DNA of 5,809 nt, from assembly GCA_025997155.1 (NCBI GenBank), contig BNUF01000157.1, positions 1-5,809 on the forward strand, in the 5' to 3' direction. The stretch comes from Clostridia bacterium. GTDB taxonomy: Bacteria > Bacillota > Clostridia > Lachnospirales > WQUN01. The notes beneath the pieces were generated by a model that was given only the letters and a program-made list of their open reading frames with translations, did no database searches and was not told where the DNA came from. This document shows, in pieces, positions 1-5,696 of this stretch; within the stretch, counting starts at the first letter, position 1, and every line of letters starts with the position of its first letter. A program made the translations under genes and the position numbers.

Positions 1-54
1 TACGAGGGCGACATTATCTACAACGGCGAAATCCAGCAATTCAAGTCGATTGCG
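1..54. repeat. Inverted copy of bases 447-500 (left arm)
   Basis: These 54 bases are the exact reverse complement of 447-500, and identity ends abruptly at base 55. The short stretch CGATTGCG (47-54) is plausibly shared by the native gene and the copied site, so it could be a microhomology junction. The copy begins at the first base of the window. An inverted fold-back of this kind is typical of chimeras formed during whole-genome amplification or of assembly errors at contig ends. Confidence 0.95.
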
Positions 55-680
55 ATAAGTTCCTTGAGTTTGTGGGAAATCATTATACAGGTAACGCCCT
101 GCTCCTTGAGCTGGCGTATAAGCTCGAGAAGGTTCGCGCTGTCGTCCTCGTTGAGGGCGGCTGTCGGCTCGTCAAGAATCAGAACTTTTACGTTTTTGCT
201 AAGAGCTTTCGCGATTTCCACCAGTTGCTGGTTGCCCACGCCGAGAGTCTTAACCTTAGTGGATGGGTCGATATGGGAAAGCCGTACTTTTTTGAGTGCC
301 GCCGACGCGCGCACGATAGTCTCGTTCCAGTCGATACTGTATGGTTTTCCGATTTCGTGTCCGAAAAAGATATTCTCATAGATACTTAATTCGGGGATTA
401 GCGCGAGCTCTTGGTAAATAATGGCAATACCCTGTTCCTCGCTGTCCGCAATCGACTTGAATTGCTGGATTTCGCCGTTGTAGATAATGTCGCCCTCGTA
501 TGTGCCGTATTTCCACACACCCGAAAGCACTTTCATAAGAGTCGATTTTCCCGCGCCGTTTTCTCCGATAAGACAATGAATTTCGCCGCGCTTAACTTTG
601 AAATTTATGTCGTGCAGGGCGACAACACCGGGAAACCGTTTGGTGATGTCCTTCATTTCAAGGACATAGTCATCAGCCAT
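18..680 (-). CDS. Sugar ABC transporter ATP-binding protein (CUT2 family), 3' end lost at a chimeric contig end
   Basis: This is the N-terminal nucleotide-binding domain of a monosaccharide importer ATPase (XylG/RbsA/MmsA type), which powers uptake from the cytoplasmic face. Visible motifs are Walker [10 protein letters not shown] (residues 39-47), the Q-loop YQE with Q90, the signature LGVGNQQ (146-152), Walker B VLILDEPT (166-173) and the H-loop His203 in ISHK. Family members are usually about 500 residues with two ATPase domains; this frame stops at 220. After about residue 210 it leaves the family pattern (a continuation like IADxVxVLRDG is expected) and reads DLNCWISPL then TAG. That tail is encoded by an inverted copy of the gene's own bases 447-500, so the stop is probably artificial and the true gene continues outside the window. 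The ATG at 680 is fixed by AAAGGAGG at 688-695, seven bases upstream. It lies downstream of the binding-protein gene, beyond a terminator. The family is certain; the exact sugar is not. Confidence 0.9.
   Translation of the reverse strand: MADDYVLEMKDITKRFPGVVALHDINFKVKRGEIHCLIGENGAGKSTLMKVLSGVWKYGTYEGDIIYNGEIQQFKSIADSEEQGIAIIYQELALIPELSIYENIFFGHEIGKPYSIDWNETIVRASAALKKVRLSHIDPSTKVKTLGVGNQQLVEIAKALSKNVKVLILDEPTAALNEDDSANLLELIRQLKEQGVTCIMISHKLKELIAIDLNCWISPL
447..500. repeat. Source arm of the terminal inverted repeat, inside the ATPase gene
   Basis: This stretch encodes native ATPase sequence, residues 61-78 ([18 protein letters not shown]) between Walker A and the Q-loop, on the minus strand. 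It is repeated exactly, in inverse orientation, at 1-54. Because this copy sits inside an intact family alignment, it is the original and the terminal copy is secondary. Confidence 0.95.
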
Positions 681-687
681 TTGAACG

Positions 688-703
688 CCTCCTTTATATT
701 ATA
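688..703 (-). promoter_or_regulatory. ATPase ribosome-binding site with an overlapping TATAAT
   Basis: AAAGGAGG (688-695) lies seven bases before the ATPase ATG and sets that start. Just upstream, 698-703 reads TATAAT on the minus strand, a perfect -10 hexamer. I see no convincing -35 about 17 bases further up, and a transcript started there would have almost no leader. The RBS is secure; promoter activity is doubtful. Confidence 0.5.
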
Positions 704-748
704 ATTTTTAACTGTGATAAGGCGGTATGTATTTCTACATTAATTACT

Positions 749-776
749 AAAAAAGCGGGGGAGGGAAATCCCCCGC
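749..776 (-). terminator. Rho-independent terminator after the sugar-binding lipoprotein gene
   Basis: On the minus strand GCGGGGGA (776-769) pairs perfectly with TCCCCCGC (762-755) around a six-base loop TTTCCC. A run of six T follows (754-749). The hairpin begins 13 bases past the binding-protein stop and ends about 70 bases before the ATPase start. It should end or attenuate most transcripts after the binding protein, so that protein would be made in excess over the ATPase and permease. Confidence 0.92.
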
Positions 777-788
777 CGAGTATAAGGA

Positions 789-1940
789 CTATTTTAGCTG
801 GTCTTCTTGGTAGTATCCGCTGTCAACAAGGATTTCCTTGTAGTTGTCGACTGTAACCGTCTGAACTTCAAGAACGTCGGACGGAACTTCAATCGCGCCG
901 TTGTTCACAGTTCCTGTCGTGGTCGGGGTATTGCCGCCCAAAATATCGGTAGCCATTTGGATAGCCGCGTTTGTGAGCGCGCGGGTGTCTTTGAAGACGG
1001 ACATTGATTGTTTGCCTTGAATAATGTACTGGATTGAAGGGATTTCAACGTCTTGTCCCGTGATTTTGTAGGAAAGAATGTCTGAATCGGCGGCGAAAGC
1101 GTCAGCAATGTTGCGCGCCGTGCCGTCGTTCGGAGCGAGTATGAAAACGTTGCCTTTGCTGCTTACGGGAGCTCCTATCAGGTCGGTTTCCGCCTTGCCT
1201 TTAGCAAGCCCTAAATCCCAGTTTTGGATGCTGATTTGCCCGAGGATTTTAGCGAGGTCTTCACGCGCAAGTTCGTTTTTGTCCGAAAGCGCGGTCGCCT
1301 CGGAGGAGTTTACGATGACGTAAGTACCGTCGGCGATTTTCGGCTGAAGTTCTTTCCACGCACCGTTAAAGAAGTTGAACGCGTTCTCGTCGGAAACAGA
1401 ACCCGCGTAAAGATAAAGAGGGTTGCCAGCACCTGTCGTCTGGCTGATTAAGTAGTCGGCTTGCGCTTTACCCACGTTTTCGGAGTCGAAACCCACGAAG
1501 TAGTCAAGTTTGTCTGTGTTTGTGATTACACGGTCGTAAGCGATTACGGTCGCTCCCGATTCTTTTGCGACTTCAACGGCGGCAGCCGCCGCGTTACCGT
1601 CCTGAGGGCAGATGATGATTACCTTCGCTCCTTTTTGAACAAGCGTCTCAACGTTTGAACGCTCGATACCCGAGTCGCCCTGCGAGAAAGAAACCTGATT
1701 CGTAAACCCAGCTTGCGTAAGTCCTTCAGAGAAGCGAGTCTGGTCTTGCATCCAACGCGGTTCGTCTTTTGTCGGCAAAACGATGCCTACTTGTACAGTT
1801 CCGTCACCGGAACCGCCGCCCGAGGGAGCTCCCCCGCCGCCCGTGGGCGTACCGCCGCCTCCGCTTGACGCCGGCGTACTACAACCCGCGATTGATAAAA
1901 CAAGTAACGACGCCGTCAAAATACGTGCGAATTTTTTCAT
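789..1940 (-). CDS. ChvE-like sugar-binding lipoprotein of a CUT2 ABC importer
   Basis: Periplasmic-binding-protein-fold lipoprotein that captures monosaccharides outside the cell for the adjacent ABC importer. It is 383 residues. A signal peptide MKKFARILTASLLVLSIAGC ends in a lipobox (IAGC, Cys20), so it is membrane-anchored. A glycine-rich linker (about 21-48) follows, then a two-lobed domain. Landmarks of the ChvE/multiple-monosaccharide-binding family are DEPRW near the mature start, IAYDRVI, ENAFNFF, APNDGTA, GQDVEIPS, FKDTR and a C-terminus DSGYYQEDQLK. The retained Arg, Asp and Asn in these motifs correspond to the sugar-contact positions of the family. The ATG at 1940 is preferred because AAAGGAG (1949-1955) lies eight bases upstream; an in-frame GTG at 1949 would overlap that site. 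The ligand cannot be fixed from sequence; glucose, galactose, xylose or arabinose are all plausible. A strong terminator follows the stop. Confidence 0.95.
   Translation of the reverse strand: MKKFARILTASLLVLSIAGCSTPASSGGGGTPTGGGGAPSGGGSGDGTVQVGIVLPTKDEPRWMQDQTRFSEGLTQAGFTNQVSFSQGDSGIERSNVETLVQKGAKVIIICPQDGNAAAAAVEVAKESGATVIAYDRVITNTDKLDYFVGFDSENVGKAQADYLISQTTGAGNPLYLYAGSVSDENAFNFFNGAWKELQPKIADGTYVIVNSSEATALSDKNELAREDLAKILGQISIQNWDLGLAKGKAETDLIGAPVSSKGNVFILAPNDGTARNIADAFAADSDILSYKITGQDVEIPSIQYIIQGKQSMSVFKDTRALTNAAIQMATDILGGNTPTTTGTVNNGAIEVPSDVLEVQTVTVDNYKEILVDSGYYQEDQLK
1800..1862 (-). repeat. Glycine-rich seven-residue repeat in the lipoprotein linker
   Basis: Residues 27-47 of the binding protein read as three seven-residue units: GGGGTPT, GGGGAPS and GGGSGDG. 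The underlying 21-base period is GC-rich compared with the AT-rich spacers around the gene. It is a flexible tether between the lipid-anchored Cys20 and the folded domain. Such units can change copy number by slippage. Confidence 0.75.
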
Positions 1941-1948
1941 TACATACA

Positions 1949-1955
1949 CTCCTTT
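1949..1955 (-). promoter_or_regulatory. Ribosome-binding site deciding the lipoprotein start
   Basis: AAAGGAG on the minus strand lies eight bases before the ATG at 1940. It is directly abutted by the alternative GTG (1947-1949), which therefore cannot be the start. The chosen ATG also gives a standard signal peptide beginning MKKF. Confidence 0.85.
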
Positions 1956-2014
1956 TTAGTGTTTATTTCTTATCTATCAGCGAAAAAACTTCTTTCAACT
2001 TATTCAATAATAGC

Positions 2015-2023
2015 ATTTTACCA
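2015..2023 (-). promoter_or_regulatory. Possible extended -10 promoter for the sugar-binding protein
   Basis: The minus strand reads TGGTAAAAT, a five-of-six -10 hexamer (2015-2020) with the TGn extension (2021-2023). There is no good -35 at the right spacing. The predicted start near 2008 falls on the AT palindrome TTATTCAATAA (2000-2010), which could be an operator or simply AT-rich chance. The 112-base gap 1941-2052 is the natural place for a regulated sugar-transport promoter. Confidence 0.35.
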
Positions 2024-2052
2024 AAAATAAATCAATAATTTATATTAATATT

Positions 2053-3009
2053 TTATAACTTTTTTACCTCCTCGATAATTTTCACCGTTTCGATAGAATA
2101 GTTGTTGTAATACTCCGCGTTTTTTGGGTTTTTCGCCGCCGAAACAAAGGTATTCAACTCATATATCATATCATGTTCAGATTTTTCAAATTCAACCGGC
2201 GTAAAATCCTTTTCGCCTCTCCTAAGAATGTAAACCTCCGCCAAGTCGTTCGGGTTGCGAAACCTCACCGTGCCGTCCTCGCCTTGGATTTCGGAAAAAT
2301 TATGCGTGTCCGAAACTTTGGAAAAAATGAGGTCGGCGGTCATCTCACCGTACCGCGCCGAGATAACGCCCGTACCGTCGATGCTGTTCGGGATAGTCGA
2401 GTGTACCGAATGAATGGCTTTCGGCACGCCGAAAAGATACAGGCAAACCTGTATACAGTACACGCCCAAATCCGTCAACGCTCCTCCGCCGAGTTCGGGG
2501 TTAAAGGCGTTTATTCGTTCGCCCGCCTTGAACCTGTCATATCTTGACGAATACTGGCAGAACAAAATGCTTGCGTGGCGAATTTTGCCGATTTTTGTCA
2601 TAGACTCCCTGATTGCCGTAAGCGCGGGTAAAAACGCGGGACGCATAGCTTCGAGCAAAACGACTTTGTTTCTTGCCGCCGCGTCAAACATTCGCCGAAG
2701 TTCCCGCGAATTTTGGGCGACGGGTTTTTCGCATAACACGTGTTTTCCGCCGTCAAGCAAGGTTATAACCTGCCCGCAATGCTCCGAAATCGGGCTGGCG
2801 ACATACACCGCGTCAATCGACTTGTCCCGCGCCAATTCGTCAAGAGAGGTGAAAAACTTCACGTTTTCGGCGTTTCGCCGTTTCGCGTATTCGCGGGCGC
2901 GTTCCTCCGTTCGGGAGTATATAGCTGCAAGGGTGAAGTCGGGGCAATTCGCCGCCGCGTCCAAAAACCAGTCTGTGACAAAATTCGTTCCGATTACTGC
3001 GAAATTCAT
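2053..3009 (-). CDS. Gfo/Idh/MocA-family NAD(P)-dependent oxidoreductase
   Basis: Cytoplasmic dehydrogenase of the glucose-fructose oxidoreductase/inositol dehydrogenase/MocA family, 318 residues, a normal length. It has an N-terminal Rossmann domain with VIGTNFVTDWF (5-15), then AVYVASPISEH (67-77), the conserved CEKP (93-96) whose Lys96 is catalytic in the family, and GGGALTDLGVYC (174-185) carrying Asp180 and Tyr184 at the usual DxGxY/H site. The dinucleotide loop lacks the classic GxGxxG, reading GTNFVT, as in a known subgroup. The ATG at 3009 is preferred because AAAGG (3019-3023) lies nine bases upstream; an in-frame TTG at 3018 abuts that site. Substrate is unknown, though a sugar, sugar acid or polyol is likely. 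Its neighbour is a sugar importer, which weakly suggests shared substrate. It follows tsf by 74 bases and could be partly cotranscribed with it. Confidence 0.92.
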   Translation of the reverse strand: MNFAVIGTNFVTDWFLDAAANCPDFTLAAIYSRTEERAREYAKRRNAENVKFFTSLDELARDKSIDAVYVASPISEHCGQVITLLDGGKHVLCEKPVAQNSRELRRMFDAAARNKVVLLEAMRPAFLPALTAIRESMTKIGKIRHASILFCQYSSRYDRFKAGERINAFNPELGGGALTDLGVYCIQVCLYLFGVPKAIHSVHSTIPNSIDGTGVISARYGEMTADLIFSKVSDTHNFSEIQGEDGTVRFRNPNDLAEVYILRRGEKDFTPVEFEKSEHDMIYELNTFVSAAKNPKNAEYYNNYSIETVKIIEEVKKL

Positions 3010-3018
3010 AGAAATCAA

Positions 3019-3023
3019 CCTTT
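3019..3023 (-). promoter_or_regulatory. Ribosome-binding site deciding the dehydrogenase start
   Basis: AAAGG on the minus strand sits nine bases before the ATG at 3009 and immediately before an in-frame TTG at 3018. Spacing excludes the TTG. The ATG also begins the first beta strand of the Rossmann fold directly (MNFAVIG), as expected for the family. Confidence 0.7.
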
Positions 3024-3083
3024 ACTTATAAAAAGACGACTCCGTACAGCACTTACGCGTACCAAGGAATCATCTTAGGTGTA

Positions 3084-4010
3084 CTAGCCTTGCATAGTTT
3101 TTTGAACTTCTTCCGCAAAATTTTCTTCTTTTTTCTCCAATCCCTCGCCCGTCTCAAAACGAACAAAACGTTTTACGGACGCGGAGGCGGAAACAGAGGC
3201 GAGGTACGCGGAAACGGTCACGTCGGGGTCTTTCACGTACTCTTGTTCAAGCAGGCAGAAGTTCTTCAGTTCTTTGTTCAGGCGTCCCTCGACGATTTTT
3301 TGAAGAACCTGCGGGGGTTTCGGTTTCGTCTCCGCCTTGTTTTCGTTGTCGGCTTGTTCGCTTAAAATACGCGTTTCCTCGTCAATGAAACTTTGGGGGA
3401 TAGAGGCGCGGTCGACAAAACGCGGAGCCATCGCGGCAATCTGCATCGAAATGTTTTTGCCCGCCTCCGCGACTTCGGCGGCGTTAGGCGCGGAAATCTC
3501 AAGGATAACGGCGACTTTGCCGCCGCCGTGAACATACGAAACGAACACGGAGTTCTCCTCCGCCTCGAACTTCTCGAAACGGCGTATCGTAAGGTTTTCG
3601 CCGATTGTGAGAACTTTTTGGCTAAGAGCTTCACGCACGGTTTGTGACGAGTCGTCAATGTACTTTTCATTATAAAACGCGTCAATGTCGGGAGAGGACG
3701 AAACCGCCGCCTGTTTGGCGATACTCTCGACAAAATCTCTGAATATCTGGTTTTTCGCGACAAAGTCCGTTTCGCTGTTTACCTCGACGACTACCGCCGT
3801 CTTTCCGTCTTCGGCGATGTACGCGTGGCAAAGCCCTTCGGACGCGATACGCCCCGCTTTTTTAACCGCCGCCGCCATACCCTTCTCACGCAAAATCTCA
3901 ATAGCTTTCTCGATAACTCCGTCGGATTCGGTAAGCGCGTTTTTACAGTCCACCATACCCGCGCCCGACAATTCGCGCAATTCTTTAACAAGTGCAGCCG
4001 TTACAGCCAT
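3084..4010 (-). CDS. tsf: Translation elongation factor Ts (EF-Ts)
   Basis: EF-Ts is the guanine nucleotide exchange factor that regenerates EF-Tu-GTP during translation. The product is 308 residues, slightly longer than the 283 of E. coli and normal for clostridia. The N-terminal UBA-like domain (about 1-55) includes LRELSGAGMVDCKNAL (11-26). The EF-Tu-contacting TDFVAKN is at 81-87. Core subdomains follow, then a Lys/Pro-rich spacer (ADNENKAETKPKPP, about 220-233), the VEGRLNK...FCLLEQEYVKDP block, and a C-terminal GEGLEKKEENFAEEV that is characteristic of Bacillota. GGAGG at 4020-4024 lies nine bases before the ATG. It is separated by 21 bases from the membrane-protein gene upstream, so very likely transcribed from the rpsB promoter. 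The usual downstream pyrH and frr are absent; a dehydrogenase follows instead. Confidence 0.98.
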   Translation of the reverse strand: MAVTAALVKELRELSGAGMVDCKNALTESDGVIEKAIEILREKGMAAAVKKAGRIASEGLCHAYIAEDGKTAVVVEVNSETDFVAKNQIFRDFVESIAKQAAVSSSPDIDAFYNEKYIDDSSQTVREALSQKVLTIGENLTIRRFEKFEAEENSVFVSYVHGGGKVAVILEISAPNAAEVAEAGKNISMQIAAMAPRFVDRASIPQSFIDEETRILSEQADNENKAETKPKPPQVLQKIVEGRLNKELKNFCLLEQEYVKDPDVTVSAYLASVSASASVKRFVRFETGEGLEKKEENFAEEVQKTMQG

Positions 4011-4031
4011 TATATGTGTCCTCCGTTAATT

Positions 4032-4733
4032 TTAGTAGATTTGTTCTCCCAAATATTGCAAGTGGTCAATCGGGAGCGCGTCTTTCGGACGCGTGACCAA
4101 AAAGTAAGCGCGGCTTTTGCCGAAAGGGATTTTAGTTTTGCTGTTTATTTCGTAGGATTCTTTGCGGGTGGTTTTGTCCCCGTCGGGAATTATTTCCCGC
4201 GACTCGGAACTCGAGACGTTATACGACAGCGTGTAAACAAAGTCGTCCGAATCGCAGACGGCGAGCTGTCCGTTGCCGATAAGGTCCGCCCAGTACAGTT
4301 TGGTGTCGGGCGGGCTTTGATTATTAAGCACGACCTCTACCTCATAAACTATGTTGTCGCCGTCTGGCGCGGAGGTTACGCCGCCCAGAGTGACCGTCAT
4401 ATTTTTCATCTGCTCAACGCGTCCGCTGTCCCAGTTTTGTTCAAAACTCTGTGCCGCCGTCGAAACTCCCGTACCAAGGAATTTTCCTACGAATTTACCC
4501 GCTCCGTGGAGGGACTCGTTGGCTGTCTCACTGCCTTTGAAATAGACAAGGGCGACAACCCCGATTAGGCAGACTCCAAAACAAATCAGCCCCCCTGCGC
4601 GGACTTTTCGGGATTTTATTTTAAGTTTGTCGTTTTTTGACAAATGCGCCGCCAGCGACGCGATAAACGACCCAAGAAAAACCAAAAAACCCGCCACCGC
4701 CAAAAACACCGCAATCAGTACAATAGTGAGCAT
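4032..4733 (-). CDS. Hypothetical two-helix membrane protein between rpsB and tsf
   Basis: I do not recognise this 233-residue protein. It opens with a hydrophobic helix (about 2-30), a strongly basic loop (KNDKLKIKSRKVR, 33-45) and a second helix (about 47-65). By the positive-inside rule the loop is cytoplasmic and the C-terminal part faces out. Residues 75-100 are Gly/Ala/Phe-rich (GAGKFVGKFLGTG). The remaining ~130 residues alternate polar and hydrophobic positions with motifs such as MTVTLGGVTSAPDGDNIVYEV, suggesting a beta-sandwich ectodomain loosely like DUF4352-type folds; that is an impression only. It starts 11 bases after the rpsB stop with AGGGG (4740-4744) six bases before its ATG, and ends 21 bases before tsf, so it is embedded in the translation operon. 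No lipobox, catalytic motif or transporter signature is evident. That it is a real gene is supported by length, RBS and tight spacing. Confidence 0.85.
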   Translation of the reverse strand: MLTIVLIAVFLAVAGFLVFLGSFIASLAAHLSKNDKLKIKSRKVRAGGLICFGVCLIGVVALVYFKGSETANESLHGAGKFVGKFLGTGVSTAAQSFEQNWDSGRVEQMKNMTVTLGGVTSAPDGDNIVYEVEVVLNNQSPPDTKLYWADLIGNGQLAVCDSDDFVYTLSYNVSSSESREIIPDGDKTTRKESYEINSKTKIPFGKSRAYFLVTRPKDALPIDHLQYLGEQIY

Positions 4734-4744
4734 AAAAATCCCCT

Positions 4745-5533
4745 CTATTTCGTTTCGTTCGCAAGGAAAGTCTCTTCAATCGATTTCTCGGAATCCTTCG
4801 CGGCTTTCGCGAGTTCGTCCTCAAGCGCCTGCGCGGAGGTTACCTGCTGCGCCCCTTGGCGGGATTCGATAACCGCGTCCGCGATTTTCGCGGCGATGAG
4901 TTTAACGGCGCGGATAGCGTCGTCGTTGCCGGGGATTACATAGTCCGCCTCGTCGGGGTCGCAGTTCGTGTCGACGATAGATACAATCGGAATTCCTAGG
5001 CTACGCGCCTCGAGTATCGCGATTCTTTCTTTTCGCGGGTCGACGATAAAAATAACGTCGGGGATAGTCTTCATATCTTTGATGCCGCCGAGATTTCTTG
5101 TCAGTTTCTCCTTTTCGTGGAGAAGTTTGGCAACTTCTTTTTTGGGTAATACCTCAAAAGTGCCGTCTTGTTCCATTTTATCAAGGTTCTTGAGACGCGC
5201 TATACGGGTTTGGATTGTCTTGAAATTCGTGAGCATACCGCCGAGCCAGCGTTCGTTTACGTAGTACATTCCGCTGCGTTCCGCTTCCTCTTTGATGGAT
5301 TCCTGCGCTTGTTTTTTCGTGCCGACAAAAAGAATCGTGCCGCCGTCTTTGATGATTTCGGCGACAGCGTTGTACGCCTCTTCAACTTTTCTCACGGTTT
5401 TTTGCAAGTCGATAATGTAGATGCCGTTTCTTTCGGCGAAAATGTATTCCGCCATTTTGGGATTCCAGCGGCGCGTCTGGTGTCCGAAATGCACACCCGC
5501 CTCCAGAAGTTGTTTCATAGAAATAATACTCAT
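4745..5533 (-). CDS. rpsB: 30S ribosomal protein S2
   Basis: S2 is a late-assembling protein of the small ribosomal subunit that helps dock S1 or mRNA. The 262-residue product carries the usual N-terminus [20 protein letters not shown] (6-25), the first family signature [14 protein letters not shown] (91-104) and the second, [12 protein letters not shown] through IVDTNCDPD (158-194), followed by YVIPGNDDA. The C-terminal tail (about 225-262) is rich in Gln, Glu, Lys and Ala and slightly longer than in many S2 proteins. The ATG at 5533 is chosen because a perfect AAGGAGG (5540-5546) lies six bases upstream and the protein then begins [10 protein letters not shown] as in clostridial homologues; an in-frame upstream start at 5563 would add ten unrelated residues. 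It is the first gene of the rpsB-membrane protein-tsf operon. A promoter at 5627-5656 and a possible leader hairpin lie upstream. Confidence 0.98.
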   Translation of the reverse strand: MSIISMKQLLEAGVHFGHQTRRWNPKMAEYIFAERNGIYIIDLQKTVRKVEEAYNAVAEIIKDGGTILFVGTKKQAQESIKEEAERSGMYYVNERWLGGMLTNFKTIQTRIARLKNLDKMEQDGTFEVLPKKEVAKLLHEKEKLTRNLGGIKDMKTIPDVIFIVDPRKERIAILEARSLGIPIVSIVDTNCDPDEADYVIPGNDDAIRAVKLIAAKIADAVIESRQGAQQVTSAQALEDELAKAAKDSEKSIEETFLANETK

Positions 5534-5539
5534 AGTGAA

Positions 5540-5546
5540 CCTCCTT
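5540..5546 (-). promoter_or_regulatory. Ribosome-binding site deciding the rpsB start
   Basis: A perfect AAGGAGG on the minus strand, six bases before the ATG at 5533. It lies inside the longer reading frame from 5563, so it rules against that upstream start. Confidence 0.9.
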
Positions 5547-5558
5547 GGGTTTTGCCTC

Positions 5559-5602
5559 CACAACCCGAACCGAAAGCCTGCGGCAACCTAAACGGGATTG
5601 TG
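5559..5602 (-). promoter_or_regulatory. Possible structured mRNA leader of rpsB
   Basis: On the minus strand CACAATCCCG (5602-5593) can pair with CGGGTTGTG (5567-5559), a nine-pair stem with one bulged T. It closes a 25-base interior containing a small GCC-GCA-GGC hairpin. The element lies in the predicted ~87-base leader (about 5534-5620), 12 bases upstream of the RBS. No T-run follows, so it is not a terminator. Ribosomal-protein operons are often autoregulated through such leaders, including rpsB in gammaproteobacteria. I do not recognise a named motif here. Confidence 0.35.
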
Positions 5603-5626
5603 TGCGTATTTTTGGAAATTATGCTA

Positions 5627-5656
5627 AGTATATCACAAATAAAGTACATATTGCAA
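5627..5656 (-). promoter_or_regulatory. Probable promoter of the rpsB-tsf operon
   Basis: The minus strand has TATACT at 5627-5632 (five of six), preceded by the TGn extension (TGA). A -35 TTGCAA lies at 5651-5656, spacing 18. Transcription would start near 5620, leaving a leader of about 87 bases. The same TTGCAA, being its own reverse complement, also serves the divergent plus-strand promoter. Confidence 0.55.
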
Positions 5657-5678
5657 GCATATTTTTTTGTGGTATAAT
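5651..5678 (+). promoter_or_regulatory. Probable promoter of the divergent membrane-protein gene
   Basis: TTGCAA (5651-5656), a 16-base spacer containing a T-run, the TGn extension TGG (5670-5672) and a perfect TATAAT (5673-5678). Transcription would begin near 5685, almost at the RBS GGAGGGG (5686-5692), so the leader would be very short. The -35 is palindromic and appears shared with the rpsB promoter. Confidence 0.65.
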
Positions 5679-5696
5679 TATTTTCGGAGGGGTTTT

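Noticed and set aside
18..680. A natural single-domain (half-size) sugar ATPase
   Set aside because: The C-terminal residues come from an inverted copy of the gene itself, so the stop is explained by a junction and not by a true short protein.
1960..2000. Catabolite-repression (cre-like) site upstream of the sugar-binding gene
   Set aside because: The stretch around TTTTTTCGCTGATA has the central CG but misses several conserved cre positions.
2023..2043. AT-only hairpin with a short T-run after the dehydrogenase stop (ATAAAT stem, five-base loop)
   Set aside because: A six-pair stem made only of A-T pairs is too weak for a confident terminator and overlaps the proposed binding-protein promoter.
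2414..3031. Long plus-strand reading frame (205 codons) opposite the dehydrogenase
   Set aside because: The opposite strand encodes a full Gfo/Idh/MocA protein with its motifs and RBS; this frame has no recognisable motif.
3019..3083. Possible terminator or promoter between tsf and the dehydrogenase
   Set aside because: A small stem ACC(T)AAG/CTTGGT has no T-run, and a TATAAG hexamer lacks a good -35 and would leave almost no leader. Neither is convincing.
3825..4568. Long plus-strand reading frame (247 codons) opposite tsf and the membrane protein
   Set aside because: It spans two well-supported minus-strand genes and the gap between them, and its translation shows no family motif. It is a shadow frame produced by the codon bias of the opposite strand.
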